From NCBI RefSeq assembly GCF_900162685.1, contig NZ_LT727827.1:661971-725970 (forward strand): a stretch of 64,000 bases of DNA, in the 5' to 3' direction. The notes under the pieces are model-generated. The model ran no database searches. It worked only from the letters and a program-made list of their open reading frames with translations, and was not told the origin of the DNA. Positions 46,793 through 55,496 of this stretch are shown one piece after another (position 1 is the first letter of the stretch; each line of letters starts with the position of its first letter). The stretch comes from Terribacillus halophilus (GTDB taxonomy: Bacteria > Bacillota > Bacilli > Bacillales > Amphibacillaceae). A program made the translations under genes and the position numbers.

Positions 46793-47038
46793 CTACCTCT
46801 GTTCCGAAACGATTTGTAACAAGAATTCTTCAAAATGCTCATCGTCAAGATAATATAAATCAATAAATGAGAACGGCTGCTTATCTCCTTTTGCTAAGAT
46901 CTCTACTCCTTCTCTTTTTCCAAAACTGTTATTTCTTGAGGAATACTCATGCTCCAACCAATCCAGCAATTGAAAGAAGCGCATTGTAGGATGATGTTGC
47001 CAAACCTCATGAATCAGATCTAATACCTTACTTTCCAT
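46793..47038 (-). CDS. Small unknown soluble protein
   Basis: This 81-residue acidic protein has VLDLIHEVWQHHPTMRFFQL and ends in DLYYLDDEHFEEFLLQIVSE. The general pattern (WQxxPxxRFxQLLxWL, then a DxYYLxDExFxxxL tail) recalls small DUF1040-type proteins, but this is a weak resemblance. The ATG at 47038 follows GGGGTG, better than an upstream in-frame start at 47074. Confidence 0.5.
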   Translation of the reverse strand: MESKVLDLIHEVWQHHPTMRFFQLLDWLEHEYSSRNNSFGKREGVEILAKGDKQPFSFIDLYYLDDEHFEEFLLQIVSEQR

Positions 47039-47218
47039 ATCTTCACCCCCTCTTCTTCCCTTAGTAATAACCACTCTTTTTTGCCGTATCCTTTCGCCAA
47101 ATGACAGCTCATTTGCTAATTAAGTATCAGAGCATTGTTTCTATTTTAGCTATCAGTAGTCTCGGATAAAATTTAATATTTTGATCAAATACTCTACATT
47201 TTTAACGACCGTCAATTT

Positions 47219-47334
47219 TGTATACATTTTTGCACATGGTTGCTGTTCCCAAGGGGATAGTAAGCGATATCATGTATACATTAAGCGTAATTTTCATACA
47301 GAAAACATAGTAAAAAACGAAGAGAATGTATACA
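47219..47334. promoter_or_regulatory. Three TGTATACA palindromes spaced exactly 54 bp
   Basis: TGTATACA occurs at 47219-47226, 47273-47280 and 47327-47334, each followed by TT. The intervals are exactly 54 bp, about five helical turns, while the sequences between are unrelated. They lie upstream of the small gene at 47424. This looks like a phased operator, or iterons, for a dimeric DNA-binding protein. Confidence 0.6.
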
Positions 47335-47423
47335 TTTCTACTTCTATCTTGCTAAATAACATCTCCTTATGGCTTTATATCCATTTCAACCCATTATATA
47401 ATATCTGTAAGAGGTGATTGACA

Positions 47424-47657
47424 ATGAAAAGATACAAAAAAGCAGCTGTAATTATCCCAGTTGATCACCGCATAAAACAAGGTACGGATAGGCATAAACA
47501 ACGCACAGATGTCCAAATCCCAAAGATCACTCCCTCTCTCTCCACGATTAAACTTCGTAAAGATAACGAAAGGCTAATTCAGTATTGCGAGATACTAGAA
47601 GACGGCCCCTTTAAGATCAAAAAGTTTTTTAAAAGCCTCCTTAGCCAATTTAAATAG
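47424..47657 (+). CDS. Small GPF-motif protein 2
   Basis: This 77-residue basic protein has an N-terminal KRYKKAAVIIPVDHRIKQG and a helix KLRKDNERLIQYCEILEDGP that ends in FKIKKFFKSLL. It shares its C-terminal plan with the protein at 44681. The ATG at 47424 is seven bases after AGAGGTG. Its promoter region holds the three phased TGTATACA sites, so it may be tightly controlled, perhaps by its own product. The function is unknown. Confidence 0.5.
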   Translation: MKRYKKAAVIIPVDHRIKQGTDRHKQRTDVQIPKITPSLSTIKLRKDNERLIQYCEILEDGPFKIKKFFKSLLSQFK

Positions 47658-47792
47658 AAAATTAATCCAAGTGGTTTATGCTAATGCTCTCTTCGACTAC
47701 CTAATCCAACTGATTAACCTATACACACGACTTTTTAACTTCTTATTTAGAAAGATAAGCAATATCATAAAATTAAATCAAGGAGAGACAAA

Positions 47793-47993
47793 ATGCCCAT
47801 TGGAAAAGAAATAAGACAAAATATAATTAAAAGCGCCAAGAAGTCTAAAGCTCGACACGAAAAGTTCAAAGAAAGCCTTAATAGCTTCTATCTTAATAAC
47901 AAAGAAGAAGAATATCAAAAACTACAAGAAGAGTTCAAGAAATTATTAAAGGGCTCCGAAGAAGATCTTGCTGATAAATATCCTTCCCCTTAA
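47793..47993 (+). CDS. Small helical protein, unknown
   Basis: This 66-residue, highly charged protein is helical throughout (EEEYQKLQEEFKKLLKGSEE). It has a strong AAGGAGAG ribosome site and is 135 bp behind the GPF-motif gene in the same direction. I do not recognise it. The next 270 bp are non-coding with nothing recognised. Confidence 0.5.
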   Translation: MPIGKEIRQNIIKSAKKSKARHEKFKESLNSFYLNNKEEEYQKLQEEFKKLLKGSEEDLADKYPSP

Positions 47994-48264
47994 TATAATA
48001 TATAGTTTTTAACTTTTTGGTTTAAAAGTCCATCAATCCCATAAACAAAAGAAATGCTCATGGATTTTATTCAGAAACAGATGCAGTAAAAACTCGGTTT
48101 AAGTATCCCTTCAACATATGTGTCAAACTGGAAATTAAAAGACTTCCATTAAACGATTGCATTTGGCATAAGTAGAAAAGCCTCAATAGCAATGTGGATG
48201 AGTTCGATATATTATTATTGGAATTAGAAAAAGGAACTAGTACTCATAGCCAGTTCCTCCTTCT

Positions 48265-48603
48265 TCATTCCATATTGTGGTCTTCATAAGTAACCGATAT
48301 CTGCTGCTCTTTCATTTCTGCTACTTGCTCATTAAATGTAGTTACAGCTTTGTTTATTTTCCTGGTAACATCTTCACATAGTCCTTCATCATGATTCATC
48401 CGATTTGCCGTTTCTTTCTTCATCGCATCAATGATTTTACCTTTTTGATCTTCACTAATGATTATCTTATTAACATAGGAGTAGAACCGTTCATCATTTT
48501 CTCTAATCCCATCAATCGGAGCCTTTAGAGCCTTTTTCTTGTCGGAGTAATCCTTGTTAGGAATTAGCTGTTCGGTAACTCGGAATGTACGTTGCTGTCC
48601 CAT
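48265..48603 (-). CDS. Small partner protein of the lipase-like gene
   Basis: This 112-residue helical, charged protein has no membrane segment. Its ATG abuts the stop of the upstream 613-residue gene (TAAATG) and follows AGGAGG, so the two are cotranslated. It may be a chaperone or immunity-type partner. No family is recognised. Confidence 0.55.
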   Translation of the reverse strand: MGQQRTFRVTEQLIPNKDYSDKKKALKAPIDGIRENDERFYSYVNKIIISEDQKGKIIDAMKKETANRMNHDEGLCEDVTRKINKAVTTFNEQVAEMKEQQISVTYEDHNME

Positions 48604-50436
48604 TTAGAACCTCCTGGAAAAATCGAATAGCCTGGATACATTGTCCTCTTCGTCAAATAAACCCTCGATGGCTTTTCGGTACTTTTCGATATATAGCTTG
48701 CCGCTCTCAACCGATTTCTTCAGCGCATGGATTTCCTCATCAAAATCCCTATTCTCTAATAGGTAAAAGACTTCATGTACTTTAATGGACTTCATTTCTT
48801 TATTAAATGTTGGTAAATGTCCATGTTTGGCTAATAAGTCACGGTAACTACTTGGACTTGATTCCATACGATCGATCTCGTCCTGTACTTTCCGCTTTTC
48901 ATCCTTATAACTATCATCCAATTCCTCTTTTACCGCCTGTTCGAAATTCCGTATCTTGGTTTCTTTTTCTTCTAGGATGGGGAGGGTCTCTCGATACATG
49001 CGGAGTGCTGCGGAGATGTTTACTTTGATAGGGTCGCCATTGGTTGCTGTGTAGACCATATCTGTTCCGAAATAACTCTTTTTTCCGTCGGACATTGCAG
49101 CAAGTAGTTCTGGTATACTATGGCTATGTGCTATATTATTGAGGCTATCAAAAAAACCGCTTTCCTTCATTCGTTCTAGTGATGAAGCCAGAGACGATTT
49201 CATCCATAACAGACTTCCACCGAATGAGACAGTAGAAATATCTTGCATAAATTGAAACCCAGATAATTTAGCATTCGTATTTAATCCATCCTCAATTGTT
49301 GAGAGGTGTGACTCTATCAGTTCCAGTTCTTCAATCATCGTATCTTTTTCTTTAACTGAAATATAACCAGCTTCTTGTAAACGCCCAAAAATTATGTCTT
49401 TATTATCCAAAACGACCCTTACCTTACCAAGTATAGGCGGAACACTCTCATTTAGAGCTTTAACCGTTTCATCAAATTCTCCTTGGTTAAACGTATACCA
49501 ACTCAAGAAACTCCCTAAGCCGTTTACATCCTTCAGATAGTCCATATTCACTCCAAAGAGCTGATTAGCAACTGCTTTTGTACCGCCTGCATTATCAGCT
49601 TGGGCATAAGCTATAGCTAAATCTTGAACATCCTTTATAACATTCTGTGGGATGTCCTTGGCTAATTCTCCAATGCCTGGAACATTAGGGTTAGTATCAA
49701 TGACTTCAACTTGTCCAAATTCCACTATTCCAGGAACGGAAGGGGTTAAACCGTTTAAAGGGTCATCTGATGATATAGTTTGATGGATGTTACCAGATTT
49801 GTCTTTGAAATAGTCTTTCGTAAAGCTCTCAAACTCTTCGACTGGTACCAATTTTCGAAGATCTTCTTTACTTCTAATGTTAAATTCATTTAAAACTGCT
49901 TTCCTGAAATTACGATTCATACTATAAATTTGATAAGCATTAACTTGGGCGCCGTTTATTCCATAGACTTCATCAAATGAGTCATAACCCAAATAGGCTT
50001 GGGCATTGTTGTGATGCCCCAAAGAATGGCCCCACGATATAATTTTTGTTTTATTATCCACGACAAGTTTCTTTTTCGCTTCTTTTACAAATTCGTTTGT
50101 TGCCCTTGGTTGATCAATAGATTCACCACCAAGAGGTCCTTTTGCGTTAAAACCCCAATCCGGACCATTGGTAGTACCTTGGGAAATAATATACAATTCT
50201 TCCCTTTTTCCTTCATTAAGATAGATAGCCGTTCCGTCATAACCAGTAGGGCCAATTAGGTCATTATCAGTATCAGATGAATGGATTATTTTAATTTCTG
50301 CATTTAAGAGTGTACCTGTTTCCTCTAAGTAAACCTGCCGTATTGTTGACTCCAAGTTCTTAGTAGACATATTTTTATATTCTTCATTGGTTAATCGCAT
50401 CGCAATTGACTTATAATCAAGTATGTTATCAGCCAT
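48604..50436 (-). CDS. Large lipase-like protein (alpha/beta-hydrolase motif, DUF6792-like)
   Basis: This protein of about 610 residues contains ISWGHSLGHHNNAQAY near residue 140, a GxSxG nucleophile elbow with Ser in GHSLG, within an N-terminal region (LYIISQGTTNGPDWGF) resembling fungal-lipase-type folds found in Bacillus DUF6792 proteins. The C-terminal 300 residues are helical and coiled-coil rich. It sits between a lipoprotein gene (overlap) and a small helical gene, an organisation like that of exported or cell-wall toxins with partners. Secretion cannot be judged, since there is no signal peptide. The ATG at 50436 or the GTG at 50445 may be the start. Confidence 0.6.
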   Translation of the reverse strand: MADNILDYKSIAMRLTNEEYKNMSTKNLESTIRQVYLEETGTLLNAEIKIIHSSDTDNDLIGPTGYDGTAIYLNEGKREELYIISQGTTNGPDWGFNAKGPLGGESIDQPRATNEFVKEAKKKLVVDNKTKIISWGHSLGHHNNAQAYLGYDSFDEVYGINGAQVNAYQIYSMNRNFRKAVLNEFNIRSKEDLRKLVPVEEFESFTKDYFKDKSGNIHQTISSDDPLNGLTPSVPGIVEFGQVEVIDTNPNVPGIGELAKDIPQNVIKDVQDLAIAYAQADNAGGTKAVANQLFGVNMDYLKDVNGLGSFLSWYTFNQGEFDETVKALNESVPPILGKVRVVLDNKDIIFGRLQEAGYISVKEKDTMIEELELIESHLSTIEDGLNTNAKLSGFQFMQDISTVSFGGSLLWMKSSLASSLERMKESGFFDSLNNIAHSHSIPELLAAMSDGKKSYFGTDMVYTATNGDPIKVNISAALRMYRETLPILEEKETKIRNFEQAVKEELDDSYKDEKRKVQDEIDRMESSPSSYRDLLAKHGHLPTFNKEMKSIKVHEVFYLLENRDFDEEIHALKKSVESGKLYIEKYRKAIEGLFDEEDNVSRLFDFSRRF

Positions 50437-50441
50437 TGAAG

Positions 50442-51110
50442 TCACTTACCTTTATTGTCTTTAAATTTTATAGATTTCATAACTGCCGTTACTTTCTTTC
50501 TTTCATCTTCTTTCAGAGAATTACACTGTTGCGCTTCTATGTCATTCCTGCAAATTATTTCTGTAAAAACCTGTATTTCCTGCTTATCATCATTCCATAT
50601 TAAAGCTGCCAATGATAGAGAAGAATCGTCAGATTCCACTTCTGCAACTTCCATATACTGTCCTTCATTATCTGTATCTACCGATTTAAAATCTAACTCT
50701 ATACCAGCACTCTTATTCATAACGTCTTTACTAGATTCAACATCGGACATGGAACTCAGGTAATGAATTGTGTACTCATCCATAACCTCTGCATTATTGT
50801 CATCGTAATAAAAGATAAGAGATTCTGAATTTGCCTCATTGCCTACTATGCTTGTTTCATCTACTACCATTTCTTCAGGAAAATCAAAAGTGAACGAATT
50901 TGAACCGGAAATGAATGGGTAATAACCCTCTCTAACTGGTTCGGTAGATTCCAGGTAATCTCTTGTAATTTCATCCTGGAATGCAGGTACATCCGGTAAG
51001 TCATTCGGATCCATGTCAGAAGGGGAGAGCGACTCTTTTCCATTTCTCATATTACATCCTCCTAAAATCAGTATTGTAAGTATCAGAATGATTACTAATT
51101 TATATTTCAC
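50442..51110 (-). CDS. Lipoprotein, unknown
   Basis: This 222-residue protein has a classic lipoprotein signal: MKYKLVIILILTILILGGC, with the lipobox LGGC at residues 16-19. The mature part is acidic with an S/D-rich linker and a beta-type domain (FTFDFPEEMVVDETSIVGNE). The start is GTG at 51110 behind TGGGGG. It is translationally linked to the downstream lipase-like gene, so it may act with it at the membrane surface, for example as an immunity protein. Confidence 0.65.
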   Translation of the reverse strand: MKYKLVIILILTILILGGCNMRNGKESLSPSDMDPNDLPDVPAFQDEITRDYLESTEPVREGYYPFISGSNSFTFDFPEEMVVDETSIVGNEANSESLIFYYDDNNAEVMDEYTIHYLSSMSDVESSKDVMNKSAGIELDFKSVDTDNEGQYMEVAEVESDDSSLSLAALIWNDDKQEIQVFTEIICRNDIEAQQCNSLKEDERKKVTAVMKSIKFKDNKGK

Positions 51111-51417
51111 GCAGCGTTACCCCCATAAGGTTTGGATTGTTGCTGTAGTCCATAAAAATTATACAAAACACATCCAATCATTCCCAGTGTTTGTATGGGA
51201 CTTTTCCAAAAACGGTTCTTTAGTCTTGGGGATATGTGCCAGTATGATGTTCCTGACAATAATGCTATTATCCTTTTTCGTCCTCGTTTAATGGAATAAT
51301 ATTGCCATTATGGTACTCCTTTACCAACTTGTCATCCTTTTCGTATACGATATAAGTATTATTCTTTTTTGCCTGTTCCATGGCCACTTCTCCGGTTCGT
51401 TTTATGTACTCATCCAT
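51111..51417 (-). pseudogene. Short coding scraps upstream of the lipoprotein gene
   Basis: A 49-codon leftward frame, 51268-51417, reads MDEYIKRTGEVAMEQAKKNN, then TYIVYEKDDKLVKEYHNG and a stop. It looks protein-like but has weak start signals. Directly after it another frame reads LAHIPKTKEPFLEKSHTNTG and then NDWMCFV and a stop. They resemble the tail of a larger gene and a small partner after decay. No family is recognised. Confidence 0.35.
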
Positions 51418-51530
51418 CCACGCATACTTCCTCTTTGGTTGACTGTTTTTATTATCCTATCGGTTCTTATTAACGTTATTGCCATTTCTGATAACTTATC
51501 TTGATATCTTCAGAGACGCTCAGAGGCTTC

Positions 51531-51848
51531 TCATGCAACTTTTACATTGCTCTTCCCCCTCCTTGATAGCCCAATAGGCTTTCTACTACCATTGTGAGCT
51601 GCTTTATAGAAAGGGTTATACCTCTTTTCATCTGAAATTAGAAAGCTGACAATCGGATCTATGTCCAGATTAGAATGAGAGAATAATTCCATCTTTTTAT
51701 TTATTCTCTTAGCAATATCATTAATATTTGGAAACTTCTCGAGTAGCATGCCCTCTTCATACAATAAGTCGTAGCTACCCGCCACTTGATAAGGCTGTGA
51801 GCTTAGCTGAGTTGCTGGGTGTGGTGTTGGAAGACATATACACAACAA
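51531..51848 (-). pseudogene. Fragment of an unknown gene
   Basis: The credible part is KFPNINDIAKRINKKMELFS, continuing through DIDPIVSFLISDEKRYNPFY to GLSRRGKSN. The N-terminal 30 codons are rich in Pro, Thr and Ser and look like out-of-frame DNA. It is probably the C-terminal remnant of a larger gene of the same cluster. Confidence 0.35.
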
Positions 51849-51865
51849 AGGAAGGCAATAAGTAG

Positions 51866-52804
51866 CTATCGCCTTCCTTTGTTTGTTTTTCTTCCGTGTA
51901 TGTTTTTAGGTTTAGGAGTTCGAATAGTAGAAGGATCCCGACCATTTTTTATTAATTTATGTCTTAAAATTCGTTCTATCTCCTCAACGTGGGAGTAATC
52001 ATCTTCACTGAGATAAATAAATCTATAACAACTTTTAATTTGGAAGAAGTTTATTTGCTTTACTTCAATTTCCCCTATATCAATCTTCCTATTTCTGACT
52101 CTCTTAAACCATGAAGTTGCAAACCCTTTTTGTACTAAGCACAAAGAATACTTTGGACTAAGCGGGAAATGGATCTCATCACTTAACGTAGCCATATTTT
52201 GAAATCGCTTATCTCCGTTAAACCTAGCCTGTATCTGATCTAAAGATTGTTTTTGAGCAAAAGGATGATCTGAAGTACATAAAGGAAGACTTGATGTATT
52301 CTTAAATACCACCCAATAAAAGTTTTTAAGGAGATTTTCCTTCACAAACTTTTGTAATGGGTGCCCCGCAATCAACATAGTATGTGCTACTAATGGTGAT
52401 AGTCCGATTTGAAAAGGCTCATATAGATTTATCCCCGTCCCCAATCTATAGCTTTCCTCTCTAAATCGTTTAGTGCGCAGATACTGATATGCCAAGAAGT
52501 TAGCAATAACTTCTTTATCTTTATAACTAAGTTTAAAAAAATGATGTTTTTCTACCCTTTCCATGAAATGAGGGTAAAATGAAGAGAATTCATCTTCATA
52601 GAATTGATTAATCTGGGTTTCAACTGTTTGTACCCTTCCTGGTAACAAATCATAAAAGTACCTTTCACTTGCAGCTGCTTTTGGATTCAGAGGGAAAGAA
52701 CTAAGAAATATTTTATCATATGCATGCAATTGACCTGATTGGTCGACAAATTTCTCAAGATAAAACCTAGGTACATAGTGCTGTAACTTAACGATCTGCC
52801 CCAT
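51866..52804 (-). CDS. DUF4238-family protein
   Basis: This 312-residue protein opens with KLQHYVPRFYLEKFVDQSGQ, the N-terminal signature (QHYVPxxYLxxF) of DUF4238. The middle has CTSDHPFAQK and FPLSPKYSLCLV, also usual for the family. The biochemical role of DUF4238 is not settled; members are frequent in mobile and defence islands. It is a single gene with AAGGTGAAG upstream and a normal length. Confidence 0.75.
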   Translation of the reverse strand: MGQIVKLQHYVPRFYLEKFVDQSGQLHAYDKIFLSSFPLNPKAAASERYFYDLLPGRVQTVETQINQFYEDEFSSFYPHFMERVEKHHFFKLSYKDKEVIANFLAYQYLRTKRFREESYRLGTGINLYEPFQIGLSPLVAHTMLIAGHPLQKFVKENLLKNFYWVVFKNTSSLPLCTSDHPFAQKQSLDQIQARFNGDKRFQNMATLSDEIHFPLSPKYSLCLVQKGFATSWFKRVRNRKIDIGEIEVKQINFFQIKSCYRFIYLSEDDYSHVEEIERILRHKLIKNGRDPSTIRTPKPKNIHGRKTNKGRR

Positions 52805-52932
52805 GAAACTTCACCTTCTTTTCTAATTTCACAATTCGATATATTCACCCAATATTCCTTCTAGAATTTTAGAAATTATATCACACCTTTTATTCTTTGG
52901 ATGCGATTATAGAGGTAAAAGGAGGAGATATT

Positions 52933-53185
52933 ATGTTAAGACCAATCAGAATTGAATTGTATGGAGAGTATGTTGGCAAGAATGGATATTTCGCAGGAAG
53001 CTTTACTAGCTTTTGTGGATAGTGAAGATGATGATCATAAAGTAATGCCTGAGCTGACAACGCAGCATCCGAAGCTTGCACAGTTCACGCAGGATGAAAT
53101 TGAGTCATTTGAATTTATTTATCAAAAGGATATGGCAGCAGTACATGGAATTGAAAAAAAACCTCCAATTAATAGACTAAACTAG
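52933..53185 (+). pseudogene. Small gene with a one-base insertion
   Basis: With AAGGAGGAG upstream, the ATG at 52933 opens MLRPIRIELYGEYVGK; removing one base at about 52977 joins it to MDISQEALLAFVDSEDDDHK and on to NRLN at the stop. The result would be a protein of about 83 residues. As it stands, the first frame stops early. The family is unknown. The stop is 5 bp before the IS3 remnant. Confidence 0.5.
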
Positions 53186-53190
53186 TCAAA

Positions 53191-54150
53191 TGGGACATAA
53201 AAAACACCCTTCAAGTGATACACTAAGAATAAGTGTACATTTGGAGGGTATTTTTATGGAGAAAAATAGATATTCGGCAGAAACGAAATAGGCAGTGGTA
53301 AAAGATAAATTAAGTGGTCAGTATACCAACCAACAATTAATGGAGAAGCATGGGATTAAAAATGTCTCGCAGATTAAGACGTGGATGAAATGGTATCGGG
53401 ATAATCAGATGCATCGATTTGATCAGCCGATTGGAAAGCAATACAGCTACGGCTACGGACCGGAATATGCTTCTAAAGAGGAAAGAACGAACAGACAAAT
53501 CGAGCACTTAAAAGTAGAAAATGAAATTCTAAAAAAGTACTTGGAGATAGAAAAGGAGTTGAAAAAGAGATGGAAATCGCAGGGGGAGTCTGTCATCATC
53601 GCCCCGAACCTTCTGAATCGGGACTTCACGGCTATGCACCCTAATACAAAATGGGGCACAGATATAACATATATCCAATACGGACCAAGAACGTTGTATC
53701 TCTCTACCATCATGGACTTATACAACAATGAAATCGTCGCATACAGTTTGGATAATCATCAACAGATATCACTTGTCCTGAATACATTGAGAAAAGCCGT
53801 AGTGAGCCGAAATAATCCAGAAGGCTTTATTGTACATTCCGATCAGGGAAGTGTGTACACGTCTTATGGTTATCAACAAGAGTTAGCAGAACGAAGACTA
53901 ACCAGCAGCATGTCAAGGAGAGGAAATTGTTGGGATAATACGGTAATTGAATCGTTCCATTCGAGTTTAAAGTCTGAGGAGTTTATGTACACAAGATTCA
54001 ATTCCACAACAGAGAAAGAAGTTATCGAACGGATTCACCGATACATGAAGTATTATAATGAAGAGCGTATCCAAAAAAAAATTAGGCTGCCATGCACCAA
54101 AGGAATATGGTAGCATGGCAGCCTAATAAGGGTGTTTTGTTTGTGCCTCA
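53191..54150 (+). mobile_element. Decayed IS3-family element
   Basis: Imperfect inverted ends TGGGACATAAAAAACACCCT and TGAGGCACAAACAAAACACC bound one transposase gene. At 960 bp it is about 300 bp shorter than usual because of an internal deletion. No target duplication was recognised. Confidence 0.75.
53256..54116 (+). pseudogene. IS3-family transposase with three lesions
   Basis: The frame opens at ATG 53256 (MEKNRYSAETK) but hits TAG at 53289. It then runs from 53295 through the OrfA HTH and coiled coil (EHLKVENEILKKYLEIEKEL). This joins directly to the OrfB core without the normal intervening region: NTKWGTDITYI (first D), VHSDQGSVYTS (second D), NCWDNTVIESFHSSLKSEE (E). Near the end, an A-run at about 54073-54081 shifts the frame so that the usual KLGCHAPKEY ending is lost. 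It has a nonsense mutation, an internal deletion and a frameshift, so it is inactive. Confidence 0.85.
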
Positions 54151-54239
54151 CATCGCTAGGTCAGTCTAAGGACTTTTAAATTAGAAAGCTTTTGTTGCCA
54201 CATAAACTCGCCAACTCTGCATTTAGAGTCAAAGTCTGT

Positions 54240-54279
54240 GGAATTACAAGGAGAAACCACTATGTTACCTTGTAATTCT
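54240..54279. terminator. Strong hairpin downstream of the small membrane peptide
   Basis: GAATTACAAGG and CCTTGTAATTC form a perfect 11-bp stem with a 17-base loop. It ends the leftward transcript of the 27-residue peptide gene at 54289. It could also end an antisense RNA. Confidence 0.55.
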
Positions 54280-54288
54280 CAAATTGAT

Positions 54289-54372
54289 TTATCTGTTTTT
54301 TAGTGTGATAATCAGTGACCCTATTGAGACAATAATTGCTAAAACAGAAATCACAATAGTCCATGCTGCCAT
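54289..54372 (-). CDS. 27-residue single-span membrane peptide
   Basis: MAAWTIVISVLAIIVSIGSL continues to ITLKNR: a short hydrophobic helix with a basic C-terminus. An excellent GAAAGGAG ribosome site lies nine bases upstream and a strong hairpin follows. Such peptides are typical of type I toxins (Fst/TxpA-like) or small regulators of membrane complexes. No antisense partner has been identified, so toxin activity is only a possibility. Confidence 0.5.
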   Translation of the reverse strand: MAAWTIVISVLAIIVSIGSLIITLKNR

Positions 54373-54719
54373 AGCTATTACTCCTTTCATATACTTTCAT
54401 TTAATTACCTGCCTCTATAGTTTCTCCTATCACCCCCTTTATTTCCATCTTCTACTTTGCTTCTTGTATCTCTCTTTTGACACCCATTGACTATTGTCAA
54501 AATAAAAAATGCCCGCATCCTATTGTTAGAATGCGAGCTAATGTGGTGCTATTATTTTGGTTCTTGTCTTTATTCTCTTCTGCATTTATTCTCTATCCTT
54601 CCTTTGATATTTTCACCCATTTGAACGATCTTTCATTTAAGCTTACACGAGCTTCATACAAACAATAAAGTGCCCAGCAAGTGCCCTATTTATTTCTATC
54701 CTTGCCTTATTAAATCTAT
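54373..54719. other. Non-coding gap with one hairpin
   Basis: CGCAT/ATGCG-centred dyad at about 54510-54538. No gene is seen. Confidence 0.3.
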
Positions 54720-54944
54720 TTAATTCTTCTTCAAACGTACTCCGCTTCCTGGCCTGTTCAGGAGTAATTCTAAAGTAACTCTTTGGAATTCTCCAACCCC
54801 ACTTCCTAACGCAACAGCATCCGGATACTTCCCTTTCTTACACCAATTTCGAATAGTTTGATCTTTAACACCCATAATCTCAGCTGCTTCAAGAGTATTA
54901 TAGCTAGAGACATGCTTCAGCTTTTCTTTATTCTCTTTTACCAA
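54720..54944 (-). CDS. Small MerR/excisionase-like HTH protein
   Basis: This 74-residue protein has NTLEAAEIMGVKDQTIRNWC, then KKGKYPDAVALGSG, the HTH and wing pattern of excisionase-type DNA-binding domains (helix-turn-helix about residues 16-38). The ribosome site is weak and the start is probably TTG. A partial second copy of its 5' part lies at about 55205-55255. It may be a leftover of an integrative element. Confidence 0.6.
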   Translation of the reverse strand: MVKENKEKLKHVSSYNTLEAAEIMGVKDQTIRNWCKKGKYPDAVALGSGVGEFQRVTLELLLNRPGSGVRLKKN

Positions 54945-54980
54945 TATAAAATAAATGAAATTTGTTAAAATATCTTTTTA

Positions 54981-55175
54981 TTACGATTCGAGAAATTGTT
55001 CTAGTTCTTTCCGACTCAAGTTTTTTGGTTCTACACCTTTTTGTTTACAATAATTTGACAGATCCCTAACTTTCACTCTTGGCTTTTGTAAATCTGTTGG
55101 AATAGTATAGATACCATCAGGAAATGCATCATCAAATTCCTTAATATCCTTAATCAGTTTCTTGTCTATTTTCAT
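54981..55175 (-). CDS. Small unknown protein
   Basis: This 64-residue protein is highly charged. Its C-terminal VKVRDLSNYCKQKGVEPKNL looks like a small helix-loop-helix. It is upstream of the HTH gene in the same direction, with AGGAGG before the ATG. No function is recognised. Confidence 0.45.
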   Translation of the reverse strand: MKIDKKLIKDIKEFDDAFPDGIYTIPTDLQKPRVKVRDLSNYCKQKGVEPKNLSRKELEQFLES

Positions 55176-55496
55176 TTCCTCCTATCTTTTACACTATAAT
55201 GAAATTCACTTAATATCTCTGCTGCTTTGAGTGTGTTATAGCTAGGCATCGTACTCTAAATACGTTTCATGTTTTTTTCATATGAACGCTCCTCCTACTA
55301 TGCCATTGGATATTACACTCATATCCTTCTATTACCAATCACTAACAGTACATAAATTTCTCTTGAACAGTTTTATTACAATTAGTGCGCTTCCCCCCAT
55401 GTTACTCTCAACTATACAGCACCGACTAATTTACAATAAACATTGTCTTTTTAGCAGAGCGAACGGGAAAGCGGTAGGCAGATAATAATTGAATTC
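55176..55496. other. Gap with a duplicated HTH-gene fragment
   Basis: At about 55205-55255, leftward, the sequence repeats the NTLEAAEI coding segment of the 54720 gene in degenerate form (NTLKAAEI). Nothing else is recognised up to the end of the hisK-like pseudogene. Confidence 0.4.

Noticed and set aside
53256-53295. Programmed readthrough of the TAG in the IS3 transposase
   Set aside because: The same gene also has an internal deletion and a 3' frameshift, so simple decay is the better explanation.
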